64,000 nucleotides of DNA, taken from an uncultured Erythrobacter sp. Its GTDB lineage: Bacteria > Pseudomonadota > Alphaproteobacteria > Sphingomonadales > Sphingomonadaceae. Every line of letters starts with the position of its first letter. Positions within the stretch are counted from its first letter, which is position 1. Location: the NCBI GenBank assembly GCA_947498065.1, contig CANMIS010000002.1:310001-374000 (forward strand), read 5' to 3'. A model generated the notes under the pieces. It was given only the letters and a program-made list of their open reading frames with translations. It did not search any database and had not been told where the DNA came from. Shown one piece after another: positions 1 through 8,259 of this stretch. A program made the translations under genes and the position numbers.

Positions 1-862
1 GCTCCACCATCTGCATCAGGCTAAGCTCGTCCTTGGGGATCTGGCGCAGGCTTTCCAGCGCCGCTCCGCGCAGGAAGTCTGGTGCGTCCGCAGGCAGAGG
101 CGGCGCGGTCTCGGCCACTGGCTCTGGTGCTTCGGTCTCTTCTGCGAGTTCGAAAACTTCGGTGTCGAGCACCAATTCGTCCTCCGGCAAAACCTCTGCG
201 ATCATGCCTAGATCGAGCGGTTCGTCCTGCGGTTCTTCTAGCGGTGCTTCCTCTGCGAATTCCTCGGTAGCGAATTCTTCGGTTGAAGCTTCAAACTCAG
301 CTACGAATGGCTCGGTTTCAAACTCTTCCGCCTCAGCGGCAAATTCCGCCGCAAGCTCTGGATCAATCGGCGCATCGAGGCTTTCGCTGCCCAGCTCCGC
401 ACTAGGATCAATCGGGCGGACCCGGTCGTAATCGCTGTCCAGCGCTGCGGCGCTGTCGAAGCGGTTAGATGAGGCTGAATTGCTCCACACGCGGGCAATC
501 GCAAAGGCGATCAGGCCGCCAAACAAAGCCGCAAGCAATGCGAGCACGATCCGGCCAGCGCCGCCCAAAACGGTCAGCTGAGCGGTTTGCATGATGCCCG
601 TGATACTGGATGCAGGCAGGACCGCGACCATCAGTCCAGCAAGGGCCGCGCCCCAACCGGCAAGCAGCGGGATAAACGCCTTATGCGCAGCAATCGAAGT
701 CTTCTTGGCGCGCTGCTTTTTCGCAGGTTTTTCTGTGGTGCGGGCTTTGGGTTTCAGCCGCTCAAACAGGGATTGGCCCGCGCCGCGCGCATCCTCGCTT
801 GCGAGTTCGGCGTGTTCACGCGCAGCTTCTCTTTTGCTGTGCAAGTCTTCGCGAAAGCCCAT
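1..862 (-). CDS. Membrane protein with long acidic tail, partial (runs off left edge)
   Basis: The frame is open from an ATG at 862 to the window edge, about 287 residues with no stop. Residues 1-60 are charged and Lys/Arg-rich. Two hydrophobic segments follow at about residues 62-80 and 90-115. The rest is strongly Glu/Asp/Pro-rich, with repeated EEF/EPF-type phrases. It starts one base after the stop of the exosortase-associated glycosyltransferase gene, so it is probably co-transcribed with it and may belong to the same surface-glycan module. I do not recognise the family. A cytoplasmic or periplasmic acidic tail anchored by two helices is all that can be said. Confidence 0.75.
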   Translation of the reverse strand, partial: MGFREDLHSKREAAREHAELASEDARGAGQSLFERLKPKARTTEKPAKKQRAKKTSIAAHKAFIPLLAGWGAALAGLMVAVLPASSITGIMQTAQLTVLGGAGRIVLALLAALFGGLIAFAIARVWSNSASSNRFDSAAALDSDYDRVRPIDPSAELGSESLDAPIDPELAAEFAAEAEEFETEPFVAEFEASTEEFATEEFAEEAPLEEPQDEPLDLGMIAEVLPEDELVLDTEVFELAEETEAPEPVAETAPPLPADAPDFLRGAALESLRQIPKDELSLMQMVE

Positions 863-863
863 C

Positions 864-2129
864 TTACCCATTCGCCCCAATTTTGTTCGCGCCGACGCCG
901 TCCATGGTGTTTGACGTCTCGTCCCGGTTGGCTAGCAAGCTTTGGTAAACGTCCCGATAACGTTTGGCATTTTGCGCCCAGTCGTGGCTGCGGCGGACAT
1001 GCTCTATCCCGCGCATCCGCACGCCGTTCCAGCTCTCGCGTGCGTTCAGCATATTGGCCAGCGCATCGGCGCAGGCGGCGGGATCGTCTGGCGGGAAGAG
1101 GAAGCCGGTCTCATTATGCGTGATCAGCTCGCGGTGGCCGCCCACATCGGAGGCGGCGACAATCCGCTGCTGCGCCATGGCCTCCAGCGGCTTTAGCGGA
1201 GTGACAAGATCGGTGAGGCGGCTGTGCTTGCGCGGATAGGCCAGCACATCGATCAGCGAATAATAGCGCTCAACCTCAGAATGCGGCACCCGTCCGGTAA
1301 AGATTACAGCATCGGGATCAGGCAGCTTTGCAGCCTGCTCGCGCCACTCGGCCTCCATTTCACCGCCGCCCACCAGCAGCAGCCTGGTGCCCGGATGCTG
1401 CTCTCGCAGGCGCGGCATGGCGGCGATCAGATCGTCCAGCCCCTCATAGGCGTAGAAACTGCCGATAAAGCCGATTACCGGCGCATCGGCGCTGATATTC
1501 AGCTTACTCGCCAGCCGCTCATCGCGCGGGGGCGGATCGCCAAACATGGCCATATCCACGCCATTGCGCATAATCCCAAGCTTGCCCGGATTGATGCCGC
1601 GCCGGACCAGATCGCTGCGCAGACCGTCGCAAATCGTGAAGACCGCATCGGCGCGGCGGACAATTTGCGTCTCCAGCGCGCGGGTCATGCGGTATTTGAT
1701 CGATCCCTCGCGCCCCGTGCCATTGCCGATCGCTGCGTCTTCCCAAAAAGCGCGGATTTCATAGACGAGCGGGACATCCAGCGCGCGTGATGCGCGCCAG
1801 GCCGCCCCGCCGCACAGGGCCGGGGAATGGGCATGAATGATGTCAGGCCGCCATTTCTTGGCGAGCTCCTGAATGGAGAGCGACAAATGCGTCATCTCGC
1901 GGATTTCGTTGATCACCGGCGGGCCGCCGGCCAAGCCAGTGCTGCGGTGGAAAGTCAGTCCATCGACCACTTCTGGATCGGTCAGGGCGCCCTCATCATT
2001 GTGGCGCAGGCCCGTGATCCCGCGCACTTCAATCCCCATCGAGGTCTGCGCCTTTAGGATGGCGCGCGTGCGAAAGGTGTAGCCGGAATGCAGCGGCAGC
2101 GAATGGTCGAGAACGTGAAGGACGCGCAT
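864..2129 (-). CDS. Exosortase A-associated glycosyltransferase, GT4 family
   Basis: This 421-residue protein opens with the phrase LHVLDHSLPLHSGYTFRTR, typical of PEP-CTERM/exosortase A-associated glycosyltransferases (TIGR04063-like). The N-terminal acceptor domain covers about residues 1-200. The nucleotide-sugar (GT1-fold) domain begins near residue 218 with IGFIGSFYAYEG and carries the E-x7-E-type region around 315-335 (PLKPLEAMAQQ, then GGHRE). It should add a sugar to a surface polysaccharide or exopolysaccharide in the cytoplasm. It diverges from the O-ligase gene at 2461, as expected in an exosortase A locus. The exosortase itself is not in the window. Confidence 0.9.
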   Translation of the reverse strand: MRVLHVLDHSLPLHSGYTFRTRAILKAQTSMGIEVRGITGLRHNDEGALTDPEVVDGLTFHRSTGLAGGPPVINEIREMTHLSLSIQELAKKWRPDIIHAHSPALCGGAAWRASRALDVPLVYEIRAFWEDAAIGNGTGREGSIKYRMTRALETQIVRRADAVFTICDGLRSDLVRRGINPGKLGIMRNGVDMAMFGDPPPRDERLASKLNISADAPVIGFIGSFYAYEGLDDLIAAMPRLREQHPGTRLLLVGGGEMEAEWREQAAKLPDPDAVIFTGRVPHSEVERYYSLIDVLAYPRKHSRLTDLVTPLKPLEAMAQQRIVAASDVGGHRELITHNETGFLFPPDDPAACADALANMLNARESWNGVRMRGIEHVRRSHDWAQNAKRYRDVYQSLLANRDETSNTMDGVGANKIGANG

Positions 2130-2242
2130 GATAAGGGCGCTATGCCTGATTGTCCTTAACGGGACGTCAACTGCGTTTGGTTAGAGCGCCTATGATGCGG
2201 GCGATTGTGCCGGCCATAAGTCATGCGGGAAAAACGCGTAGA

Positions 2243-2461
2243 ATGATCGACTATTTCGCCCTTGCTCTCGGCCATGGCTTGCTCGCCATTGTGCTGCTGC
2301 GCTTGGTGTGGCGCGATGATCTGGACGTGGATCCGGCGATTACCGACAATCAGGCGGCGGAAGAACAGCGGCGCAAAGACGCGCTGGCCGCCCGCAAACA
2401 GGCCGCACGCGGTGAAATGGCAAATCCTGCCTCGCCAGCGCCCGATGAGACAGCGACCTAA
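2243..2461 (+). CDS. Small single-span membrane protein upstream of O-ligase
   Basis: This is a 72-residue ORF starting at ATG 2243. One hydrophobic helix occupies about residues 3-21, followed by a charged Ala/Lys/Arg-rich tail ending DETAT. In-frame ATGs at 2192 and 2195 would lengthen it, but the membrane helix would then no longer be N-terminal. Its TAA overlaps the ATG of the next gene by one base (TAATG), so translation of the two is probably coupled. The conserved position suggests an accessory of the exosortase A glycan pathway. Function is not recognised. Confidence 0.6.
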   Translation: MIDYFALALGHGLLAIVLLRLVWRDDLDVDPAITDNQAAEEQRRKDALAARKQAARGEMANPASPAPDETAT

Positions 2462-3882
2462 TGCTCGATCTCATCTTTCTCGCCTTTATCGGCTTTGTCC
2501 TGCTGCTTGGCCTCAGGCGCCCCTATTTATGGGTGCTGCTGTATGTCTATATCGACATACTCGCGCCGCAGCGGATCGGCTATTCGATCATCACCTCGAT
2601 CCCGGTGTCCTTCATCGCCTTTGGCGCTGCCTTTGGCGGTTGGCTGCTGCTCGATCGTAAGGAAGGCGCGCGCTTTTCCGTGCGTCAGGCCTTGATGCTG
2701 GCGCTGCTCGTCTATTGTTGGTGGACCACCCAAAGCGCCGAATTTCCTGAGGCGGCACAGGAAAAATGGGAATGGGTGTGGAAGGCGCTGCTGTTTGCGA
2801 TCTTCATGCCGCTCACCATCACCACGCGGCTTCGGCTGGAGGCGTTGGCTCTGGTCATTGTCCTATCTGTGGCAACCATTGTGATCGGCACGGGAATGAA
2901 AACCGTGCTGGGCGGCGGCGGTTATGAGAACCTCAATTTCTTTGTGAATGACAACAGCGGCCTGTATGAAAGCTCGACCCTGGCAACGGTCGCGATTGGC
3001 CTGATCCCGCTGATCTGGTGGCTGGTGCGGTTTGGCACGATCCTGCCCAAACATTGGTCGGTGAATGTGTTCGCGGCAGGCCTTACGTTCGCCGCTTTGC
3101 TGGTGCCAATCGGTACAGAGGCGCGCACCGGCCTGGTCTGTATTGCGGTGCTGGCCTTGCTGCTGCTGCGCTATGTCAAACGGCGATTGCTGTTCATGGC
3201 CGCTGGCGGGGTGCTGGGCGTGATCGCGCTGCCGTTCCTGCCGCAAAGCTATTACGAGCGTATGGCCACCATTGCTCAGCCGGGCGGGGATGAAAGCGCC
3301 TCGACCCGCGTGGCGGTGTGGACCTGGACTTATGAATACGCCTCGAAAAAGCCATTTGGCGGCGGGTTCAATTCCTATCTTGGCAATTCCTTCACCTACG
3401 AGCTTCCCGTGCGCGAAGAGGTCGGCAACACGACCTCGGTTCAGTACCGCGATGTGACGGATGAGGCGCGCGCTTTCCATTCCTCCATCTTTGAAATGCT
3501 CGGCGAACAGGGCTGGCCTGGCCTCATAATCTGGCTCTGGCTGCAGGGGCTGGGCGTGTGGCAGATGGAGCGCATTCGCAGCCGCTGGAAAGACGTGGGC
3601 AGCGAGCGCGAAGGGTGGATTGCGCCCTTGGCTGTCGCTTTGCAGCTGGCCAGCCTGATCTACCTTACCGGCGCGCTGTTCCAGGGGATCGCCTATCAGC
3701 CGATGTTCTACAAGCTGATCGGCCTTCAAATCGCGCTCTATTCCTATTGCCGCAGGCTCGATTCGAAGCGCTTCAAAAATGGCCCGGAAAAGCCGCGCGA
3801 AATCAGCACCACCGCCCGGCGCAAGGCGCATGCGAGCGGACAAACCAGCGCGGTTGGTGCCAATGCCGTAACGGCAAGTTGA
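2461..3882 (+). CDS. Putative O-glycosylation ligase, exosortase A-associated (Wzy/WaaL-like)
   Basis: This is a 473-residue polytopic protein with about ten hydrophobic segments and a large periplasmic stretch around residues 275-345. The N-terminal phrases RRPYLWVLLYVYIDILAPQ and GTEARTGL fit the exosortase A-associated O-ligase family (TIGR03097-like), which has the O-antigen ligase/polymerase fold. Such proteins are thought to transfer or polymerise lipid-linked glycan in the inner membrane. The tail after residue 430 is basic and hydrophilic. It is coupled to the small membrane protein before it and is followed by an untranslated gap of about 110 bases. Confidence 0.85.
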   Translation: MLDLIFLAFIGFVLLLGLRRPYLWVLLYVYIDILAPQRIGYSIITSIPVSFIAFGAAFGGWLLLDRKEGARFSVRQALMLALLVYCWWTTQSAEFPEAAQEKWEWVWKALLFAIFMPLTITTRLRLEALALVIVLSVATIVIGTGMKTVLGGGGYENLNFFVNDNSGLYESSTLATVAIGLIPLIWWLVRFGTILPKHWSVNVFAAGLTFAALLVPIGTEARTGLVCIAVLALLLLRYVKRRLLFMAAGGVLGVIALPFLPQSYYERMATIAQPGGDESASTRVAVWTWTYEYASKKPFGGGFNSYLGNSFTYELPVREEVGNTTSVQYRDVTDEARAFHSSIFEMLGEQGWPGLIIWLWLQGLGVWQMERIRSRWKDVGSEREGWIAPLAVALQLASLIYLTGALFQGIAYQPMFYKLIGLQIALYSYCRRLDSKRFKNGPEKPREISTTARRKAHASGQTSAVGANAVTAS

Positions 3883-3991
3883 CGTTTACGGAAACCTCAT
3901 TGCGCTTCGTGCAATGATGCGCCATTACTCCTCCTAAGCGCCGCGCCCGGATTCGGGTGAGAAGCGCGTAATTTTGGCAGGAGACACCAGT

Positions 3992-4441
3992 ATGACCCCC
4001 CAAGATCTGGCCGCAAAGGTCGGCGAAAACCTCGGCAGCAGTGAATGGGTCGAGATGACCCAAGAAAAGATCAACATGTTCGCTGACGCGACCGGTGATC
4101 ACCAGTTCATTCACATCAACGAAGAAGCCGCCAAGATGACGCCGTTTGGCGGCACCATCGCGCATGGCTTCATGACGCTTTCGATGATCCCGTACCTGTC
4201 CGCCAACTCGGATATGCCGAAGATTGACGGCGTGAAGATGGGCGTGAACTATGGCGGCAACAAAACCCGCTTCATCAACCCAGTCCGTTCTGGCAAGCGC
4301 ATTCGCGGCCATTGGAAACTGACCGAGATGATCGAAAAGCGCCCGGGCCAGTGGCAACAGACCTGCGAGATTACGATCGAGATCGAAGGCGAAGAAAAGC
4401 CTGCCCTGATCTGCGAGTGGATCACTCAGTTCTTCGTTTAA
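3992..4441 (+). CDS. MaoC-family (R)-specific enoyl-CoA hydratase
   Basis: This is a 149-residue single hot-dog domain. The hydratase-2 signature reads ATGDHQFIH near residues 33-42, giving the catalytic Asp and His, followed by an IAHGF motif. It hydrates 2-enoyl-CoA to (R)-3-hydroxyacyl-CoA in fatty-acid or PHA metabolism. The ATG at 3992 has AGGAG eight bases upstream. A longer reading from a TTG at 3974 would put the start inside that ribosome-binding site. A thiolase follows after a REP doublet. Confidence 0.9.
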   Translation: MTPQDLAAKVGENLGSSEWVEMTQEKINMFADATGDHQFIHINEEAAKMTPFGGTIAHGFMTLSMIPYLSANSDMPKIDGVKMGVNYGGNKTRFINPVRSGKRIRGHWKLTEMIEKRPGQWQQTCEITIEIEGEEKPALICEWITQFFV

Positions 4442-4451
4442 GTTTTAACCT

Positions 4452-4533
4452 CGTCACCCCAGCGAACGCTGGGGTCTAGAGCCCCAGAGCAAACACTTCG
4501 CCGCCTGAGATTCCAGCTTTCGCTGGAATGACG
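4452..4533. repeat. REP doublet (REPIN-like), two inverted hairpins
   Basis: The first hairpin pairs CCCCAGCG with CGCTGGGG (4457-4474, AA loop). The second pairs ATTCCAGC with GCTGGAAT (4510-4529). On opposite strands the two arms align as GTCA-nn-CCAGCGAA-nGCTGG-nn-TCT, so they are two inverted copies of one REP unit with compensating changes at the stem base. The unit sits between the maoC-like gene and the thiolase gene and may also act as a transcription attenuator. No RAYT transposase is in the window. Confidence 0.8.
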
Positions 4534-4564
4534 CAGGTTAGGTATTGAAAACAAGGAATTCCCC

Positions 4565-5746
4565 ATGTCACGTGACGCAGTCATCGTTTCCACCGCTCGC
4601 ACCCCAATTGGCCGGGCTTATAAGGGCGGCTTTAACGCCACCCCTGGCGCCACCCTTGGTGCCGCATCGTTCAAACCCGCCGTTGAGCGCGCCGGTATCG
4701 ACGCCGCTGAAATTGACGACGTGGTTTGGGGCGCAGTCCTCACTCAGGGCACGCAGGCCGGCAATATCGGCCGTCAGGTCGCTCTGCGCGGCGGCGCGCC
4801 TGTGTCTGTCGCTGCGCAAACAATCGACCGTCAGTGCTCTTCGGGCCTGATGGCGATCAGCACCGCGGCAAAACAGATCATCGTCGACAATATGGATGTG
4901 GTCGTCGGCGGCGGTCAGGACTCGATCTCAATGGTCCAGACACCGGAAATGCGCGTCGCGCCCGATCCCTCGCTGATCGCGATGCACAAAGACGTCTACA
5001 TGCCGATGCTCGGCACCGCTGAAACGGTTGCCGCGCGCTATGGCATCAGCCGCGAAGCGCAAGACGAATACGCGCTGCAATCGCAAATGCGCACCGCCGC
5101 TGGTCAGGAAGCGGGCAAGTTCGACGATGAGATCGTCCCTGTCACCACCACCATGATGGTGAAAGACAAGGAAACCGGCGAAATCAGCCAGGTCGAGCAC
5201 ACGCTGACCAAGGACGAGGGCAACCGCCCATCGACCACCATCGAAGGCCTGCAATCGCTGAACCCAGTGATGGGCCCAGACAAGGTGATCACCGCAGGTA
5301 ACGCCTCGCAGCTGTCCGATGGTTCATCCGCCAGCGTCCTGATGGAAGCCAAGCTCGCTGAGCAAAAGGGTCTCCAGCCGCTCGGCCGTTATGTCGGCAT
5401 GGCGGTTGCAGGCACAGAGCCTGACGAAATGGGCATTGGCCCGGTCTATGCGATCCCGAAATTGCTCAAGCAAACCGGCATCAAGATGGAAGACGTTGGC
5501 CTGTGGGAGCTTAACGAAGCATTCGCAGTTCAGGTTCTCTACTGCCGCGACAAGCTCGGCATTGATAACGACATCCTCAACGTCAATGGCGGCTCGATCT
5601 CGATCGGTCACCCATACGGCATGACCGGCGCACGCTGCACCGGCCACGCATTGATCGAAGGCAAGCGCCGCGGCGCGAAATATGTTGTCGTGACCATGTG
5701 CGTCGGCGGCGGCATGGGCGCAGCGGGCATGTTCGAGGTGTTCTAA
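4565..5746 (+). CDS. Acetyl-CoA C-acyltransferase (thiolase)
   Basis: This is a 393-residue thiolase of normal length. The acylated Cys is C91 in DRQCSSG. The His of GHPYGMTGA is H349 and the second catalytic Cys is C379 in CVGGGMG. NEAFA is present near residue 313. It catalyses thiolytic cleavage of 3-ketoacyl-CoA (degradative) or the reverse condensation, in the cytoplasm. The upstream MaoC hydratase suggests a role in fatty-acid or PHA-precursor turnover. The gene is closed by a strong terminator at 5766-5807. The exact chain-length class cannot be told from sequence alone. Confidence 0.92.
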   Translation: MSRDAVIVSTARTPIGRAYKGGFNATPGATLGAASFKPAVERAGIDAAEIDDVVWGAVLTQGTQAGNIGRQVALRGGAPVSVAAQTIDRQCSSGLMAISTAAKQIIVDNMDVVVGGGQDSISMVQTPEMRVAPDPSLIAMHKDVYMPMLGTAETVAARYGISREAQDEYALQSQMRTAAGQEAGKFDDEIVPVTTTMMVKDKETGEISQVEHTLTKDEGNRPSTTIEGLQSLNPVMGPDKVITAGNASQLSDGSSASVLMEAKLAEQKGLQPLGRYVGMAVAGTEPDEMGIGPVYAIPKLLKQTGIKMEDVGLWELNEAFAVQVLYCRDKLGIDNDILNVNGGSISIGHPYGMTGARCTGHALIEGKRRGAKYVVVTMCVGGGMGAAGMFEVF

Positions 5747-5765
5747 ACCCTCTGGCATCTGCTAC

Positions 5766-5807
5766 AAAAAGGGGCGCGGGGACAGATGGTCTCTGCGCCC
5801 CTTTTTT
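5766..5807 (+). terminator. Rho-independent terminator of the thiolase gene
   Basis: AAAAAGGGGCGC (5766-5777) pairs with GCGCCCCTTTTT (5795-5806), a 12-bp stem ending in a T6 run. It starts 19 bases after the thiolase stop. It also argues against an upstream start for the AraC-type gene, because the alternative in-frame start at 5786 lies inside the hairpin. Confidence 0.9.
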
Positions 5808-5836
5808 GTCCGCCCATCCAAAACAAGGTGCGATCC

Positions 5837-6496
5837 ATGCAAATTCAGCGCCTTCAGCCAGGTGTGCGGCCCAGGCACCAGCATCGCCGCGGCTATGCCG
5901 CGCTCGTGCTGTCTGGGTCATACGAAGAGGCTGGCGATACCGGGCGCTGGAAAGCGCAGGCAGGCGATATTGTCTATCACCGCGCTTTCGAGGCGCATCG
6001 CAACATCGTTGAGATGCCATCAGCTGTTGTGAACTTCGCTCTGCCAGATTTCCTGCAACTGCCGCCCGTGTTTACGGTTGAACGGCCCGATGCGCTATTT
6101 TCGGCGATCAGCACAAACGACGAGGGTTTTCTTAGCCATCTTGCCCCCGTCAAAGTCGAGCAAGCTTTGATTTCAGACTGGCCCGATTTGCTCGCCAATG
6201 ATCTGCGCAAGAACCGGGTTCATTTGGGAGCATGGGCGGCGGCGAAGGGCTTGAGGCCTGAGACAATCACTCGCGGCTTCCGGCGCATCTATGGGACCAG
6301 TCCAGCCCGCTATCGCAAGCGTGTTCAGACACTGGCGGCAATCGATCTAATCGTGAACGGCGCCGATGGTCTTGCCAACATTGCCAGCACCGCTGGCTTT
6401 TCCGACCAGGCGCATATGTCGCGCGCTGTCGCTGCTCTAACGGGGCATCCGCCGGCGAAACTCCGCAAGGTCAATTCGGTTCAAGATCAGCTCTGA
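5837..6496 (+). CDS. AraC-family transcriptional regulator with cupin sensor
   Basis: This 219-residue protein has an N-terminal cupin-like segment: RPRHQHRRGYAALVLSG is a His-containing strand and GDIVYH follows. A C-terminal AraC helix-turn-helix pair covers about residues 130-215 (AAKGLRPETITRGFRRIYG, then GFSDQAHMSRAVAALTGHPP). It likely senses a small ligand and activates a nearby or distant promoter. The start at 5837 was chosen because the upstream in-frame start at 5786 lies within the thiolase terminator. The target genes are unknown. Confidence 0.85.
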   Translation: MQIQRLQPGVRPRHQHRRGYAALVLSGSYEEAGDTGRWKAQAGDIVYHRAFEAHRNIVEMPSAVVNFALPDFLQLPPVFTVERPDALFSAISTNDEGFLSHLAPVKVEQALISDWPDLLANDLRKNRVHLGAWAAAKGLRPETITRGFRRIYGTSPARYRKRVQTLAAIDLIVNGADGLANIASTAGFSDQAHMSRAVAALTGHPPAKLRKVNSVQDQL

Positions 6497-6544
6497 CGCC
6501 CCGGTTAGGAAGCCTGCAGCACAACAGACAGGCAGAACACTTCG

Positions 6545-7600
6545 ATGAATTCGGCATCAGACCAATTGCTCACCATTGCGGCGTGCGTGATAGCAGCATC
6601 CTGCGCGAGCAGTCACACGGCACCGGAGGCTGAGCAGGCATTGCGCGAAGCGCGCGGCGCCATCGTTCGCGCTGACGGTCCTGAGGCCATTCGCATATTG
6701 TCCGAAGTGGAGCCTCACAACCTCTCAGACGAACATGAGGCATTCCGCAAATGTGCGCTCGCGCGGCTGACCGGCACTGATGCGCAAGACCGGGCACTTG
6801 ATGATGCGCGTCCGCTCGAGGAAAAACTGCTGGCCCACTTCCGGACCTATTGGCGAGAGGCTGTGCGCGATCCCGCGGGTGCCGATGCCGCGCAATCCCT
6901 GCTGGTTGCCAGTGTTTTTGGGACGCTCAACATCGAGCCCGCCTCCGATCTTTCGTTGCTCGAATCCGCCATCACCGATCGCCTTCAATCGCAAGGCGCC
7001 TATTCCCTGCAAGGGCGGACCGGCAGGCTGCGCGAGCTTATGATCTGGCATAGCCAGACTGAGCGCATGCACACTGTCCGGCTCCCCGAACAAGAGGTCA
7101 CAACACGTGTCCTCTATCTCGATGATTTCAGCAGCGGCGGTTGGAGCAGCTATCTGGGCTGCGATACAGTTGGCACCGGTGGCTGGGCCGATGAGGACGC
7201 GCTTTACGTCGTCGTGCCGCGCTGGAGCAGTCTGGAAGACGAGCGATTTGAGGTCAGCTTTCTGGCCCATGAGAGCCAGCATTTTGCCGATTATGCGGCC
7301 TTCCCAGGCCTTGCAGGATGGGAGCTGGAGTATCGTGCGAAGCTGGTCGAATTGCACCTCGCGAACGAAAGCCGCACTCGCCTGATCCAACGGTTTGAGG
7401 CTAATCAGGGCGATGATCCGGAAGACGCGCACAGCTATGCCAACCGCTTGGTTGTCGAGGCGGTTCGAACGCGGATCACGCAGCCAGCGGGAGCGAGCCT
7501 GGTTGACGCTGAGGCTGATGATGTAAAGCGCGCTGCCTTGGATGCCTTGCTCGCGGACACGCATAACCGCACGGCACAGTCGGCAAACCAGGGCGGATAG
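6545..7600 (+). CDS. Putative zinc-dependent peptidase lipoprotein (HExxH)
   Basis: This 351-residue protein starts with a short hydrophobic leader that ends in a lipobox-like AASC with C20. It is therefore probably a lipoprotein, although the -3 residue is Ala and not Leu. An alpha-helical, repeat-like region (about residues 25-130) precedes a domain with HESQH at 242-246. Glu residues lie at 260, 262 and 269 in a WELEYRAKLVEL stretch. HExxH with a downstream Glu at 16-23 residues is the pattern of gluzincin-like metallopeptidases. I do not recognise the family, and enzymatic activity is an inference from the motif only. Confidence 0.7.
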   Translation: MNSASDQLLTIAACVIAASCASSHTAPEAEQALREARGAIVRADGPEAIRILSEVEPHNLSDEHEAFRKCALARLTGTDAQDRALDDARPLEEKLLAHFRTYWREAVRDPAGADAAQSLLVASVFGTLNIEPASDLSLLESAITDRLQSQGAYSLQGRTGRLRELMIWHSQTERMHTVRLPEQEVTTRVLYLDDFSSGGWSSYLGCDTVGTGGWADEDALYVVVPRWSSLEDERFEVSFLAHESQHFADYAAFPGLAGWELEYRAKLVELHLANESRTRLIQRFEANQGDDPEDAHSYANRLVVEAVRTRITQPAGASLVDAEADDVKRAALDALLADTHNRTAQSANQGG

Positions 7601-7644
7601 CGGCGGCCATTCCTAAACTCGCTGAATGCGGCTAAGCTGCAAGC

Positions 7645-8244
7645 ATGGGGATCATGGAAATCATCGGGATTGCTGGGAGCGTCAGCCTTTTGAGCGGCTG
7701 GCGGCTCTATTTGTGTGTGTTTGCAACGGGGCTGGCGATGCGGCTCGATGCCATTCCGATCCCGGAGCATTTGGCCAGCCTTGGCGTGCTCGAAAACCCG
7801 TGGGTGATGGGTATTGCCGCGCTTGGTGCGCTGGCGGAGTTCTTTGCCGATAAGGTGATGTGGCTGGATAGCATTTGGGACACGGTGCACACTTTGGTGC
7901 GTCCGGTTGGCGGCGCGCTGCTGGCGCTGGCGATTGTCGATCCCTCGGACCCGGCGATGCAGGTCGTCGCGTTTCTTCTGGGCGGCGGGGCGAGCTTTCT
8001 GGCGCATGGCGGCAAGGCGAGCGCGCGCGCTGTGGTCAACACCTCGCCCGAGCCGGTCAGCAATGTGATGGCCTCCAGCGCAGAGGACGTCGCGACCGTA
8101 GGCCTGCTCTATGTCGCTTACGAATATCCGCTGGTGGCGGGCGCGATCGCACTGGTCCTGCTGGTGCTGGTGGTCCTGCTGCTGCTGTGGGCGCGGCGGG
8201 TGATCAAGCGGTTGTTTTTCAGGGCGCCGAAGATTGAGGGTTAG
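7645..8244 (+). CDS. DUF4126 family membrane protein
   Basis: This is a 199-residue hydrophobic protein with about five membrane segments. It has the DUF4126 pattern SGWRLYLCVFATGL near the start, then EFFADKVMWLDSIWD and a Gly-rich GGGASFLAHGGKASARA segment. The C-terminal helix is Leu/Val-only and ends in basic WARRVIKRLFF. The function of the family is unknown. The last 26 codons exist a second time in diverged form at 9286-9373 (see the remnant entries), which makes this gene one border of a mosaic locus. Confidence 0.85.
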   Translation: MGIMEIIGIAGSVSLLSGWRLYLCVFATGLAMRLDAIPIPEHLASLGVLENPWVMGIAALGALAEFFADKVMWLDSIWDTVHTLVRPVGGALLALAIVDPSDPAMQVVAFLLGGGASFLAHGGKASARAVVNTSPEPVSNVMASSAEDVATVGLLYVAYEYPLVAGAIALVLLVLVVLLLLWARRVIKRLFFRAPKIEG

Positions 8245-8259
8245 GCGAGAGCGCTCGCT

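Noticed and set aside
33..431. Plus-strand Ser/Ala/Asn-rich frame at 33-431
   Set aside because: It is the complement of the acidic Glu/Asp-rich tail of the minus-strand gene at 1-862, without a ribosome-binding site.
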